64,000 nt of DNA. It comes from Dictyobacter formicarum (GTDB taxonomy: Bacteria; Chloroflexota; Ktedonobacteria; Ktedonobacterales; Ktedonobacteraceae). Numbering within the stretch: the first letter of the stretch is position 1; each line of letters starts with the position of its first letter. Location of the stretch: the NCBI RefSeq assembly GCF_016587435.1, contig NZ_BNJJ01000006.1:310001-374000 (forward strand), written 5' to 3'. The notes under the pieces were generated by a model. The model had not been told where the DNA came from. It did not search any database and saw only the letters and a list, made by a program, of their open reading frames with translations. The translations under genes and the position numbers were made by a program. Below, piece by piece: positions 25,375-33,477 of this stretch.

Positions 25375-26336
25375 TGCCTGAGATTGTACGAGGCCGCTAC
25401 GCGCCCAGTCCTACCGGTACGCTGCATATGGGCAACCTGCGTACCGCCCTACTGGCCTGGCTCTTCGCCCGTAGCGTATCGGGAGAGTTTATCCTGCGTA
25501 TTGAAGACCTGGATCAGCCACGCATGAAACCACATGCCACGAAACAGATGATCCAGGATCTGCAATGGCTAGGATTGGACTGGGATGAAGGGCCTGAAGG
25601 TGGTCCCTATGCTCCGTATATCCAGAGTGAGCGACTAGAAATTTATCAAAACTATCTTCAACAGCTACAAGCCGCGGGGCTCGTCTACCCCTGTTATTGC
25701 AGCCGGGCAGAGATTCAACAGGCAGCCGCTCACTTGCCTCCAGGAATCGATGGAGGTGCGCGCTATCCAGGCACCTGTCGCCAGCTGAGCGACAAACAGC
25801 GCCGCCAGTATGAACGCCAGGGACGCCACCCTGCGCTACGCCTGCGCGTCGCCGATGAGCTAACGATCACCTTTACTGATCTGCTGCTGGGTTCACAGCA
25901 ACAACAGGTACAACAGGCGGTCGGTGATTTTATCCTGCGCCGGGCGGACGGGATCTTTGCCTATCAGCTGGCGGTCGTAGTAGATGATGCCCTCATGCAT
26001 CTCAACCAGATCGTGCGAGGAGCCGATCTCCTCTCTTCAACTGCGCGCCAGATCGTCCTCTATCAACTGCTCGGCTTTCCCATTCCCACCTTCGCCCATG
26101 TCCCACTCATCCATAACAGCCAGGGACAAAAACTCTCCAAGCGCATACAGAGTGAAGGTCTGGTCCCTTTGCAGGTAAGCAATTATACAGCCGCGGAAGT
26201 CGTTGGCTTGCTCGCTCATAGTTGTGGCTTGCGCGATACTCCAACAGAAATCACCGCGGCGCAACTGGCCGATCACTATCGCCAGCAACCCGTAACGCTG
26301 TTATGTGATCAGTTACGCACTGGGTCCTGCACATAA
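25374..26336 (+). CDS. gluQ: Glutamyl-Q tRNA(Asp) synthetase
   Basis: 320 residues from ATG 25374. It has the catalytic core of glutamyl-tRNA synthetase but no anticodon-binding domain, as in GluQRS. The HIGH-type motif is APSPTGTLHMGNLRTAL and the KMSKS-type motif is QKLSKRI. Zinc ligands are visible in CYCSRAEI and YPGTC. The enzyme glutamylates queuosine at position 34 of tRNA-Asp. It is preceded by a methyltransferase and Maf in an overlapping operon, so the cluster has an RNA-modification flavour. A discriminating glutamyl-tRNA synthetase is unlikely at this length. Confidence 0.88.
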   Translation: MPEIVRGRYAPSPTGTLHMGNLRTALLAWLFARSVSGEFILRIEDLDQPRMKPHATKQMIQDLQWLGLDWDEGPEGGPYAPYIQSERLEIYQNYLQQLQAAGLVYPCYCSRAEIQQAAAHLPPGIDGGARYPGTCRQLSDKQRRQYERQGRHPALRLRVADELTITFTDLLLGSQQQQVQQAVGDFILRRADGIFAYQLAVVVDDALMHLNQIVRGADLLSSTARQIVLYQLLGFPIPTFAHVPLIHNSQGQKLSKRIQSEGLVPLQVSNYTAAEVVGLLAHSCGLRDTPTEITAAQLADHYRQQPVTLLCDQLRTGSCT

Positions 26337-26339
26337 CCG

Positions 26340-26921
26340 CTAGCTCGTTCCTGGTAAGGCTGTATCAGCATGCACTCCATGCTGCTCCTCAGGCCGAATC
26401 ACGAACTCGGCCCTCATGATTTGCTTGTAGACACGGCCCTCACGCCAGAAAGCGGATAAATCAAACAGAAAAAAATCGACCGGTCGCCACAAAATCACCC
26501 AGAAGGCTACATTGAAGCCATCGCTCAAAAACGTGCCGAGAAAGGTTGGGAGCGCATTGACATTACTGAGCAAAAACAGGCCACCGGCCAGAAATAAAAT
26601 ACCAATAATCAGTGCCCGCAAAGCATCCTGCTTCAACATACTGACAGAATTGTTATTTCGCCAAATCTGGAAAGCACAATAGCGCTGCACGGCTGCCTGG
26701 GTCTTGCGCTCCAGGTCTGCTTCAATATGCTGTGCCGGTAAAAAGATGATCACGCGCGTACGCATCTTCCTCCAGAGGCCGGACAACTGGCATCTGCTCT
26801 TAACAATTTCAATGGCCGGCACAAAACGAACCGTTTCTACAAAAGGATCTGGCTGGGGTAGAATAAATAAGTCCTGAATCGAATTTAGGTGCAGTATAAT
26901 TTCATCGACCTTCTCGCGCAC
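26340..26921 (-). CDS. Two-helix membrane protein of unknown function
   Basis: 193 residues, probably starting at GTG 26921 after AGGATAAAGG. A soluble N-terminal part (1-100) contains a Cys and many basic residues. Two adjacent transmembrane helices follow (about 104-122 and 130-150: ALIIGILFLAGGLFLL and VAFWVILWRPVDFFLF) and then a 40-residue polar tail. No motif is recognised. It converges on gluQ with only three bases between the stops. It could be a membrane anchor or stress protein. Nothing else in the surroundings informs its job. Confidence 0.6.
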   Translation of the reverse strand: MREKVDEIILHLNSIQDLFILPQPDPFVETVRFVPAIEIVKSRCQLSGLWRKMRTRVIIFLPAQHIEADLERKTQAAVQRYCAFQIWRNNNSVSMLKQDALRALIIGILFLAGGLFLLSNVNALPTFLGTFLSDGFNVAFWVILWRPVDFFLFDLSAFWREGRVYKQIMRAEFVIRPEEQHGVHADTALPGTS

Positions 26922-27062
26922 AATCGCCTTTATCCTCTATCCATGAATTAGAGTATCACTCTTGCTCTCTATTGTACTGAACCGGCCTGACAGCTTATCA
27001 GGATATATCGTTGCAGGTAACAAACGGCAAGCATAAATGCTTCCTAAAAGAATCTGCTGTTG

Positions 27063-27092
27063 CTTGACTTACACGTGTAAGTCAAGTATAGT
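27063..27092 (+). promoter_or_regulatory. Promoter with 24-bp palindromic operator for the lacI-type gene
   Basis: Bases 27063-27086 are a perfect palindrome with half-site CTTGACTTACAC. It contains the -35 TTGACT (27065-27070). A -10 TATAGT (27087-27092) follows after a 16-base spacer. The palindrome therefore overlaps the -35 and spacer, as expected for an autorepressor operator. The regulator ATG is at 27124. Confidence 0.75.
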
Positions 27093-27123
27093 TTAGGTAA
27101 AAGAACTGGTTGTGGAAGGAACA

Positions 27124-28104
27124 ATGACTGAAAAAGGACCTCGGCGCGTGACGAGTATCGATGTGGCACGGGCAAGTGGCGTCTCGCGGGCAACGGTCAG
27201 CTATGTGCTCAATAACGATCCACGTCAAAGTATTCCTCCTGAAACTCGCGAGCGCGTACTGAAAGCGGTTGAAGAACTGGGATACAGTCCTTTTAGTCCG
27301 GCGCGCATACTAAGTAAAGGCCATAGCGACCTGATATTAGCGGTGCTCCCTTTTGAACAGGTTGATCCAAATCTGGCACGTACATTAAAGGAGATAGGGA
27401 CAAAGCTAGCTGTTCACGGTTTCACACTGATCTGGCATGTGGGCGAGCAAAGTATGACAGGAAAGGCTCATCCGGCCTTTAATTTGACGCCAGCTGCGAT
27501 CATCTCGTATGTCGATGCGAACGATCTCACAGCAGCAACATTTCTGCAGCAATTCAATGTTCCAGTGATTGCGACCATGACCAGCGAGATCAATCGACAG
27601 CTTGTCGGAAAGACGCAGGTAACTCATCTTGTCCAGAGGGGTATACGCCGCATCATTTTTGCTGCTCCTGAACGGCAAGATGTGCAATGGCTGGCGCAGG
27701 GTCGGCAGGAAGGCGTACGCCTGGAATGTGAGAAATACGGTCTGGAACCGCCACTTGTGCAGGCTATACCACTGGCTCGCGCAGTTGCGCAAACCGTCAT
27801 ACAGGAATTATTGACCAGGGTTGCCGGACCAGCAGGGATTTGTTGCTATAACGACGAGGTAGCCTTTGCTGTACTGGCGGCCTTAACTGATCTGGGCGTC
27901 AAAGTTCCTGAGACGGTAGCTGTCATTGGTTGCGATGACATTCCCCTGGCCCAATTCAGTCAGCCACCACTGACCACTATTCGCTTTGACAATAACCAAT
28001 CAATGGATGTGCTGGTTGACAACATTCTGGCCGCCATCCATGGACAGGCACTCACACCTATGCCTGCCGATCAACTTTCTATTATCGCTCGTGCTTCAGC
28101 ATGA
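27124..28104 (+). CDS. LacI-family transcriptional regulator
   Basis: 326 residues from ATG 27124 (GGAAGGA just upstream; a GTG at 27112 would add four residues). The N-terminal helix-turn-helix is TSIDVARASGVSRATVSYVL. The hinge region and a periplasmic-binding-protein-like sensor domain follow (ILAVLPFEQVD onward, with AGICCYNDEVAF and VAVIGCDDIPLAQF). These regulators usually sense a sugar or related small molecule. A perfect palindromic operator overlaps its own promoter, which suggests autoregulation. The transporter at 28189 follows on the same strand 84 bases later and is the probable target. Confidence 0.9.
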   Translation: MTEKGPRRVTSIDVARASGVSRATVSYVLNNDPRQSIPPETRERVLKAVEELGYSPFSPARILSKGHSDLILAVLPFEQVDPNLARTLKEIGTKLAVHGFTLIWHVGEQSMTGKAHPAFNLTPAAIISYVDANDLTAATFLQQFNVPVIATMTSEINRQLVGKTQVTHLVQRGIRRIIFAAPERQDVQWLAQGRQEGVRLECEKYGLEPPLVQAIPLARAVAQTVIQELLTRVAGPAGICCYNDEVAFAVLAALTDLGVKVPETVAVIGCDDIPLAQFSQPPLTTIRFDNNQSMDVLVDNILAAIHGQALTPMPADQLSIIARASA

Positions 28105-28115
28105 AGTTATATAAT

Positions 28116-28159
28116 CTCTGGTAATTTAGTTTAGTGCCTCTGGTAATTTAGTTTAGTGC
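28116..28159 (+). repeat. 22-base perfect tandem duplication before the transporter
   Basis: 28116-28137 and 28138-28159 are identical and contiguous, each containing TAATTTAGTTTAG. They lie between the LacI-type gene and the DHA2 transporter and could be a doubled regulatory site or simple slippage. Confidence 0.9.
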
Positions 28160-28188
28160 AACCTGAGAGAGTCAGGGAAGGGAAAAGC

Positions 28189-29676
28189 ATGTCTGGTATT
28201 GCTCGTTCAAAAATACATCTCGCAGATAAATGGTTGGTTGCCATTGCCGTCTCTCTCGGAATGCTTATGAGCCTGATGGATGCAACGATCGTCAATGTGG
28301 CGATTCCGAAAATGCAGCACGATTTTGGAGCCAACATCCATGATGTGCAGTGGGTGGTGACAATTTATATGATCACACAGGCCGCGGTCATCCCGACCGC
28401 GCCGTATCTGGCCGCTAAATTTGGCAGTAAACGCGCCTATGTATGGACGCTGACGGCTTTTCTCCTCGGCTCCATGCTATGTGGATTTGCCTGGAACCTG
28501 CCCTCTTTGATTTTCTTTCGCCTGATACAGGGTATCGGCGGCGGAACTCTCTTGCCACTGGTGATGACCTTACAATATCAGGCCTTTGCGCCCCAGGAAC
28601 GAGGAGTGGCGGCCAGCGTGATCGGTATTCCGATGCAGTTTGCCCCGGTCATCGGGCCTGCACTGGGCGGCTACCTGGTAAGCTCTTATGGCTGGCAATG
28701 GGCCTTCTTTATCAATATCCCATTGGGCATTATCGCCATCACAGTGGCGCAAAAAGTGCTCCGCCACACGCCCTCGCAACTGCGCACGCACTTCGATCTG
28801 CCTGGCTTTCTTACGGCAGTTATTGGTAGCGTGACTCTGCTCTATGCTATCTCAGCCATTACCAGCGGCGATGGTAGCCTCAAAAATATCTTACTGTTCC
28901 TGGTTGGCATAGTCGTCATCTTGATATTTATCTTGATCGAACTACGCACGTTGAAGCGTGGACAGCTACCACTGCTCAATTTACGACGCTTTCGTGATCG
29001 TACATTTGCATTTAGCGTACTCACACTGATCTTCAGCAGCTTCATTATGTTTGGCCTGCTCTTCCTCATTCCTATCTATCTACAAAACCTACACCATGAA
29101 ACTGCCCTTAACGCTGGCCTGATCCAGATGGCACAGGCGCTGGCAGTGATCGCGATCCTGCCCATAGCCGGAAAACTCTCGGACAGGCTTGGTCCACGCT
29201 CAGTGGTTATTGCTGGCTTGATCATACTGATCGGAGCAGCAGCGCTCATGATGACGCTGGCCCTGCAAACGCCGATCTGGATTATCATTGGCATCCTGAT
29301 CTTGCTTGGCTGCTCCTTCGGCCTGGGCCAGCAGACTCCGGTGGCCGCGATGTCGCGGATAGATAAAGAAGAGCATCAAGAGGTCTCCAATGGGTCAACC
29401 TTGATCACGGTGCTGCGTGCCGTGGCGGCTCCAATGGGCGTGGCAATACTCTCCAGCATCGTACAGGCGCGCAGCCAATACTATATGACCAGCCTGGCTG
29501 CGCAGGGTGTCAGCGGCGCACAATTGCAGCAGCAAAGCTCCCTGCTCGCCATGCACCAGAGCTTCCTGGTCGCCGCCGTAATAGCACTGCTGGCCATGCT
29601 AGCCATGTTTTTCGTGCCCAGCAGAACCAAAATTCAGCAAGAACAGGCCGAGCCCGCCTCGATGATTGAGGCATAA
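28189..29676 (+). CDS. MFS multidrug transporter, DHA2 (EmrB/QacA) type
   Basis: 495 residues from ATG 28189, preceded by AGGGAAGGGAAAAG. A GTG at 28156 would add 11 residues and overlap the tandem repeat. About 14 transmembrane helices are predicted, typical of the DHA2 group. LMDATIVNVAIPKMQ is the motif D1 region in helix 1, FFRLIQGIGGGTLLPL is in helix 4, and GKLSDRLGPR is motif A in the second half. It probably exports a drug or metabolite by proton antiport. It follows the LacI-type regulator, so expression is likely tied to that repressor. Confidence 0.9.
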   Translation: MSGIARSKIHLADKWLVAIAVSLGMLMSLMDATIVNVAIPKMQHDFGANIHDVQWVVTIYMITQAAVIPTAPYLAAKFGSKRAYVWTLTAFLLGSMLCGFAWNLPSLIFFRLIQGIGGGTLLPLVMTLQYQAFAPQERGVAASVIGIPMQFAPVIGPALGGYLVSSYGWQWAFFINIPLGIIAITVAQKVLRHTPSQLRTHFDLPGFLTAVIGSVTLLYAISAITSGDGSLKNILLFLVGIVVILIFILIELRTLKRGQLPLLNLRRFRDRTFAFSVLTLIFSSFIMFGLLFLIPIYLQNLHHETALNAGLIQMAQALAVIAILPIAGKLSDRLGPRSVVIAGLIILIGAAALMMTLALQTPIWIIIGILILLGCSFGLGQQTPVAAMSRIDKEEHQEVSNGSTLITVLRAVAAPMGVAILSSIVQARSQYYMTSLAAQGVSGAQLQQQSSLLAMHQSFLVAAVIALLAMLAMFFVPSRTKIQQEQAEPASMIEA

Positions 29677-29698
29677 AATAAAATGAGCACAGCCGGAG

Positions 29699-30199
29699 TT
29701 ACTCATCAGAGGACTGCTCCTCAGCGAAGGCATTCTGGATATATTGCGCATAGGGATGAGGAGTATTTAGTATATAGCGCATAGTTCCAATATAGAATAC
29801 GAAAAGCAACACAAGCGCAGGAAAAAGAAAGACGATCGCTACAACATATCCAATAATATCAAAAATAATGCCCAAATTACTCCACTGAAAAAATACCGAA
29901 GGACGGGATGCAGAAGTTATAGATAGAAATGCAAAAGGGAAAACAAGCGATAATCCTTTTAAAAAATGTCTATTTGATTGCCAAGCAACTTTTTCGCCAT
30001 TTTTACGAGCGGCACGCAGTTCTTTGACGCCTTCAAAGATGAGTGGGCCTCCCAATAAAAGCATCAGAATGCCGTAGCCAATAAACATCAGAAAAAACAG
30101 CAGACCAATCTGGTGGAGGATTGAGGCTGCAATCACCACTAAAAGGCTACAGAGCATAACCAGGTATAAAATACGGGCTCCTGGATCTTTTAATGACAT
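29699..30199 (-). CDS. Four-helix membrane protein of unknown function
   Basis: 166 residues from ATG 30199 (GAGAGGT upstream). About four hydrophobic helices are seen (YLVMLCSLLVVIAASIL, FFLMFIGYGILMLLL, LVFPFAFLSI and IGYVVAIVFLFPALVLLFVF), with a basic loop in the middle (RAARKNGEK) and a Glu-rich C-terminal end. No recognised family. It converges on the DHA2 transporter and lies downstream of the lipoprotein gene on the same strand with a 120-base gap. No functional link is visible. Confidence 0.6.
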   Translation of the reverse strand: MSLKDPGARILYLVMLCSLLVVIAASILHQIGLLFFLMFIGYGILMLLLGGPLIFEGVKELRAARKNGEKVAWQSNRHFLKGLSLVFPFAFLSITSASRPSVFFQWSNLGIIFDIIGYVVAIVFLFPALVLLFVFYIGTMRYILNTPHPYAQYIQNAFAEEQSSDE

Positions 30200-30322
30200 T
30201 ACCAAACCTCTCTAACACCATATTATGGATGAGTTATAAACAGTATATCTCATGGGCAGGGAAATTGAATAGCGTGTAAATATAGATATGAGACTTATTT
30301 TTGGTACAGTACTCTTTTTTGG

Positions 30323-31063
30323 CTATTGATTAACAGATACTGCCGCTTTAACAGCAAGCCCAAACGCATCGGGCAGTAGAATGCCGCGAGCCAACTCACC
30401 AGCATCAAGCCAGAATGATCGTGTCACCACTGTACCATCGGCGAGATGAAAAGCAATGAAATAGCGCTGATTGCCTCCCTGACTGTTTTGATTGACGGAA
30501 GCTTGCAAAACGAGGTTAATCAACGTTGCAACTTGCTTCGGATCTTTGATAGCGCCCAATTCAGTTACACCGTCCTGGTTACTCACAATTCCTATATACT
30601 GCACTTTTCCGCCAATGTCGAGGAGATCCTTCCCTTTCCTGGCATAGGGATTGGTATCGGCCTCGTAGAGCGTGATGCCTGTGCTTTCCTGGGCAGCAAG
30701 CCGGAAAGTGGGATTGTAACCTTTCACCGCATATATTTTGGTTCCAGAGTTAAGGAAGGCTGCGTCTCCATTTTTACTGTGATATCCAGGATCTTGCACA
30801 TTGCCTTCGAGTTTGAATTGCACGGTCGTGAACACTGGCCCGAGGTCGTGCGTTGTTAATGACCGTCCTGGTTTTAAGGAAACAGCGACATAGGTAATCC
30901 CGCCGAATTTGATGAAGTTTACCCAGTCAATAACGGCATTCGAAGTGGCCGGAGAGACAGATTGGGATGAGAGAAACGCACAACTCACCAGTCCAGGAAA
31001 AAACAGCAGAACAACAAAAAGTGTTGGAAGAATAGAGTGCTTTCCGCTCAAATTATTCCTCAT
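30323..31063 (-). CDS. Predicted lipoprotein of unknown function
   Basis: 246 residues from ATG 31063, chosen because AAGGAAG lies seven bases upstream. An N-terminal hydrophobic signal (about 10-27) ends in the lipobox LVSC, giving lipid-modified Cys28. The mature part is a single beta-rich-looking domain (VNFIKFGGITYVAVSLKPGR, GTKIYAVKGYNPTFRLAA, RYFIAFHLADGTVVTRSFWL). It resembles no family I can name. In a monoderm-type cell it would be anchored outside the membrane. The gene is divergent from the mscS gene, sharing a 276-base intergenic region. Confidence 0.65.
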   Translation of the reverse strand: MRNNLSGKHSILPTLFVVLLFFPGLVSCAFLSSQSVSPATSNAVIDWVNFIKFGGITYVAVSLKPGRSLTTHDLGPVFTTVQFKLEGNVQDPGYHSKNGDAAFLNSGTKIYAVKGYNPTFRLAAQESTGITLYEADTNPYARKGKDLLDIGGKVQYIGIVSNQDGVTELGAIKDPKQVATLINLVLQASVNQNSQGGNQRYFIAFHLADGTVVTRSFWLDAGELARGILLPDAFGLAVKAAVSVNQ

Positions 31064-31268
31064 ATGTACTTCCTTTGCATGATAAGCTAGCATAAACATT
31101 TACGTATCTACTACAGAAAGAGATGTTAAGGGAAAACTAATTGTTCCATATCAAGAGGAACTATGTGTTGAAGGTTCTTATACAGTACTATCTGGTGAGG
31201 TAGGTTAGCACAGGTAGTTCTGGCACTCAGTACTAAACGCACCCAGACGGGCCGCAAGAAAATAGATA

Positions 31269-31277
31269 TGATATAAT
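31269..31277 (+). promoter_or_regulatory. Extended -10 promoter for the mscS gene
   Basis: TGATATAAT (hexamer 31272-31277) is an extended -10 about 62 bases before the GTG start at 31340. No good -35 is seen. Confidence 0.45.
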
Positions 31278-31339
31278 GCGGCCAGGAACAGATCGCTGAG
31301 CTCATATTTTTCCAGAAGTTATTAAGAGGGTTGGTTTTC

Positions 31340-32413
31340 GTGTTGTGTATGATGCTTGTATTAAATAGTTTTGCAGTAACAACTGACGTTGCACAACAAA
31401 TGAGTTTTGCCTTTCAGGTTGGCATTGGCATTGCGACTATTCTCGCTGCTTTCGGCTTAGGTCTTTTGCTCAGGCGCCTGCTTGTGCGCCGCTTGCATAA
31501 GACCGTACTGGACAACTGGATCATCCAGACGCTCGGTATCCTGATTATTATCGTTCCTACGCTGCTTGGCGTTACAGGCGCACTGGCTATTTTTAATGCA
31601 TCGCTTGTTCTCACCACCCTGACCGAGAATTTCTTTCCTAATCCACACCTGGCCATCGGAACCGCCTGGAGCCTGGTCGAAACCATACTCATCCTGGTGC
31701 TGGGCAATGGCGTAGCCAGAACTGTACGCGGAATGATGACACGCAGCCTGGGCGCCAGCCGGGTTGACATCAATATGCGCACCTTCTTTGCGCGCATCCT
31801 CTATATTGTAATCCTCTCTATTACCGGCTTCTTCATCCTGACAGTCTGGAATGTTCCTATTGGTATCCCGGTGGCGGTGTTGAGTGCCTTCACCGTAACG
31901 ATCACTGTGGCGTTCCAGGATATCTTGAAAAACCTGGTGGCCGGCTTCTACATCCTGGTAGAGCGACCGTTTTATATCGGGGACCAGATCAATGTTACCT
32001 CAGGTATGATCACGTACGTCGGTAAAGTAGAGGATATTCAGTTGCGCGCCACACGGCTGCGCCTGACCAGCGGCGAAGAGGTAAGCGTCCCCAACCTCTT
32101 CATCTTCAGTAACGCGGTCATTAACAACACCCACTTTGGCGAGAGACGCTCACTCCTGGTACTCACGATGCCACAGGAGGACTTTGATCGCGATGAGACC
32201 ACTAGTAAAATCTTGCTGCTCCTCAAAGGATATCAGGAAGTGCTGCCCAAGCCTGATCCGATCGTGATGGTCAACAATTATGAGGATAGTAAGGTCTCGC
32301 TACAGATACGCTTCTGGGTCGCTACCGGCCAGGTGATCGATATCTCAAACGTCGTTTATGAACTGCATAATCTCTTTGCTAACGCCGACATTAGCGTCAG
32401 AGAGCCACTCTAA
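31340..32413 (+). CDS. MscS-family small-conductance mechanosensitive channel
   Basis: 357 residues from GTG 31340, nine bases after AGAGGG. An ATG at 31349 is an alternative and a TTG at 31331 is less likely. Four hydrophobic segments precede the MscS core. They include the pore-lining helix region VAVLSAFTVTITVAFQDILK and the beta domain VAGFYILVERPFYIGDQI. EEVSVPNLFIFSNAVINN is the conserved C-terminal part of the beta domain. It opens under membrane tension to release solutes during hypo-osmotic shock. It may share a transcript with nadD, 80 bases downstream. Confidence 0.88.
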   Translation: MLCMMLVLNSFAVTTDVAQQMSFAFQVGIGIATILAAFGLGLLLRRLLVRRLHKTVLDNWIIQTLGILIIIVPTLLGVTGALAIFNASLVLTTLTENFFPNPHLAIGTAWSLVETILILVLGNGVARTVRGMMTRSLGASRVDINMRTFFARILYIVILSITGFFILTVWNVPIGIPVAVLSAFTVTITVAFQDILKNLVAGFYILVERPFYIGDQINVTSGMITYVGKVEDIQLRATRLRLTSGEEVSVPNLFIFSNAVINNTHFGERRSLLVLTMPQEDFDRDETTSKILLLLKGYQEVLPKPDPIVMVNNYEDSKVSLQIRFWVATGQVIDISNVVYELHNLFANADISVREPL

Positions 32414-32493
32414 GATCTATCCGAAATGTCCCCTATATGGTAAAATCCGGGAAAGAAAAAAATGGTAATAAGCATAAGGGAGAGCAGCAACGA

Positions 32494-33126
32494 GTGAGTA
32501 CGCGATCAATTGGTTTAATGGGAGGGACATTCGATCCGATTCACCACGCCCATTTGATTGTGGCAGAAGAGGTACGCTATGCTCTTAATCTAACCGAGAT
32601 GGTTTTTATTCCTGCCGGGGAGCCTCCCCATAAAGTCGGCCGTATCACAGCACCGGTGCAGGATCGCGTGGCCATGGTTGAACTTGCAGTGGCTTCAAAT
32701 CCTCACTTCAGCGTTTCGCGCGTTGAGGTCGATCGTCCTGGCCCTTCCTACCTGGTGGATACGTTGCGCTTGCTCAAAAAGCAATGGGGAAAAGATACCG
32801 AGCTGTTCTTCGTGATTGGCTGGGATAGCCTGGAAGACTTCCCCACCTGGTATAAGCCGACAGAGATTTTGGAGCAGTTGACGCGCCTGGTGGTGGTACA
32901 TCGTCCAGGCTATAAAGAGGACGAGGAATATAACCAGCAGTTGGAGGCCCGCTTACCCGGCCTGCTGCAAAAAATGTGCCCGGTGGCGGTTCCACAACTG
33001 GACATCTCTTCCACCGACCTGCGGCAACGTATCGTGGAAAACAGGCCCATAAAGTACCAGACGCCAGCCGAGGTCGAAGCATATATCCAGGAACACCAAC
33101 TCTATCGATACCATACAGAAAGCTAA
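32494..33126 (+). CDS. nadD: Nicotinate-nucleotide adenylyltransferase
   Basis: 210 residues from GTG 32494, with AGGGAGAG about ten bases upstream. The family signature then starts at residue 6 (IGLMGGTFDPIHHAHL). An ATG at 32437 would add a 19-residue Lys-rich leader. The nucleotidyltransferase motif (GGTFDPIHHAH) and the C-terminal ISSTDLRQRI (SSTxIR) are intact, as is VIGWDSLEDFPTW. It converts nicotinate mononucleotide to deamido-NAD. With nadK at 11.6 kb it is the second NAD(P) gene in the window. The DUF951 gene follows six bases later. Confidence 0.95.
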   Translation: MSTRSIGLMGGTFDPIHHAHLIVAEEVRYALNLTEMVFIPAGEPPHKVGRITAPVQDRVAMVELAVASNPHFSVSRVEVDRPGPSYLVDTLRLLKKQWGKDTELFFVIGWDSLEDFPTWYKPTEILEQLTRLVVVHRPGYKEDEEYNQQLEARLPGLLQKMCPVAVPQLDISSTDLRQRIVENRPIKYQTPAEVEAYIQEHQLYRYHTES

Positions 33127-33132
33127 ATATTC

Positions 33133-33357
33133 ATGCAACCAATGCAATTTGAGATAGGAGATCGCTTACGTCTCCGCAAAAAACATCCCTGCGGCTGCTT
33201 TGATTGGGAAGTTGTCCGTCTGGGAGCAGATATCGGACTGCGCTGCGAAAAATGTAACCGCCGTATCCTCTTGCCGCGTTCAGAGGTAGAGCGCCGCGTC
33301 AAACAGGTACTCCCTCGCCTGGCGCCTGCTGAAACTGATTCTTTTGATGAAGAATAA
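33133..33357 (+). CDS. DUF951 family small protein
   Basis: 74 residues. FEIGDRLRLRKKHPCGCFDWEVVRLGADIGLRCEKCNRRILLPR is split here as the MKKPHPCG-like Cys pair (C23, C25) and the CEKC pair later. This layout matches the DUF951 proteins of Gram-positive bacteria and Chloroflexi, which are predicted to bind metal or nucleic acid. Their role is not established. It begins six bases after nadD, so the two are co-transcribed. Confidence 0.8.
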   Translation: MQPMQFEIGDRLRLRKKHPCGCFDWEVVRLGADIGLRCEKCNRRILLPRSEVERRVKQVLPRLAPAETDSFDEE

Positions 33358-33393
33358 CGCGCAAAGAAACAGCGCAATGCTCCATCACGCCCC

Positions 33394-33423
33394 TTGCATC
33401 TTCTTGCCAGATCCCTGTATACT
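33394..33423 (+). promoter_or_regulatory. Sigma-70-type promoter for the second MFS gene
   Basis: TTGCAT (33394-33399) and TATACT (33418-33423) with an 18-base spacer, 55 bases before the ATG at 33478. Confidence 0.4.
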
Positions 33424-33477
33424 CAGCGATAGGTATAAAAAGGAATTATTTCGTATGATGTACAAGGATATGGCATA

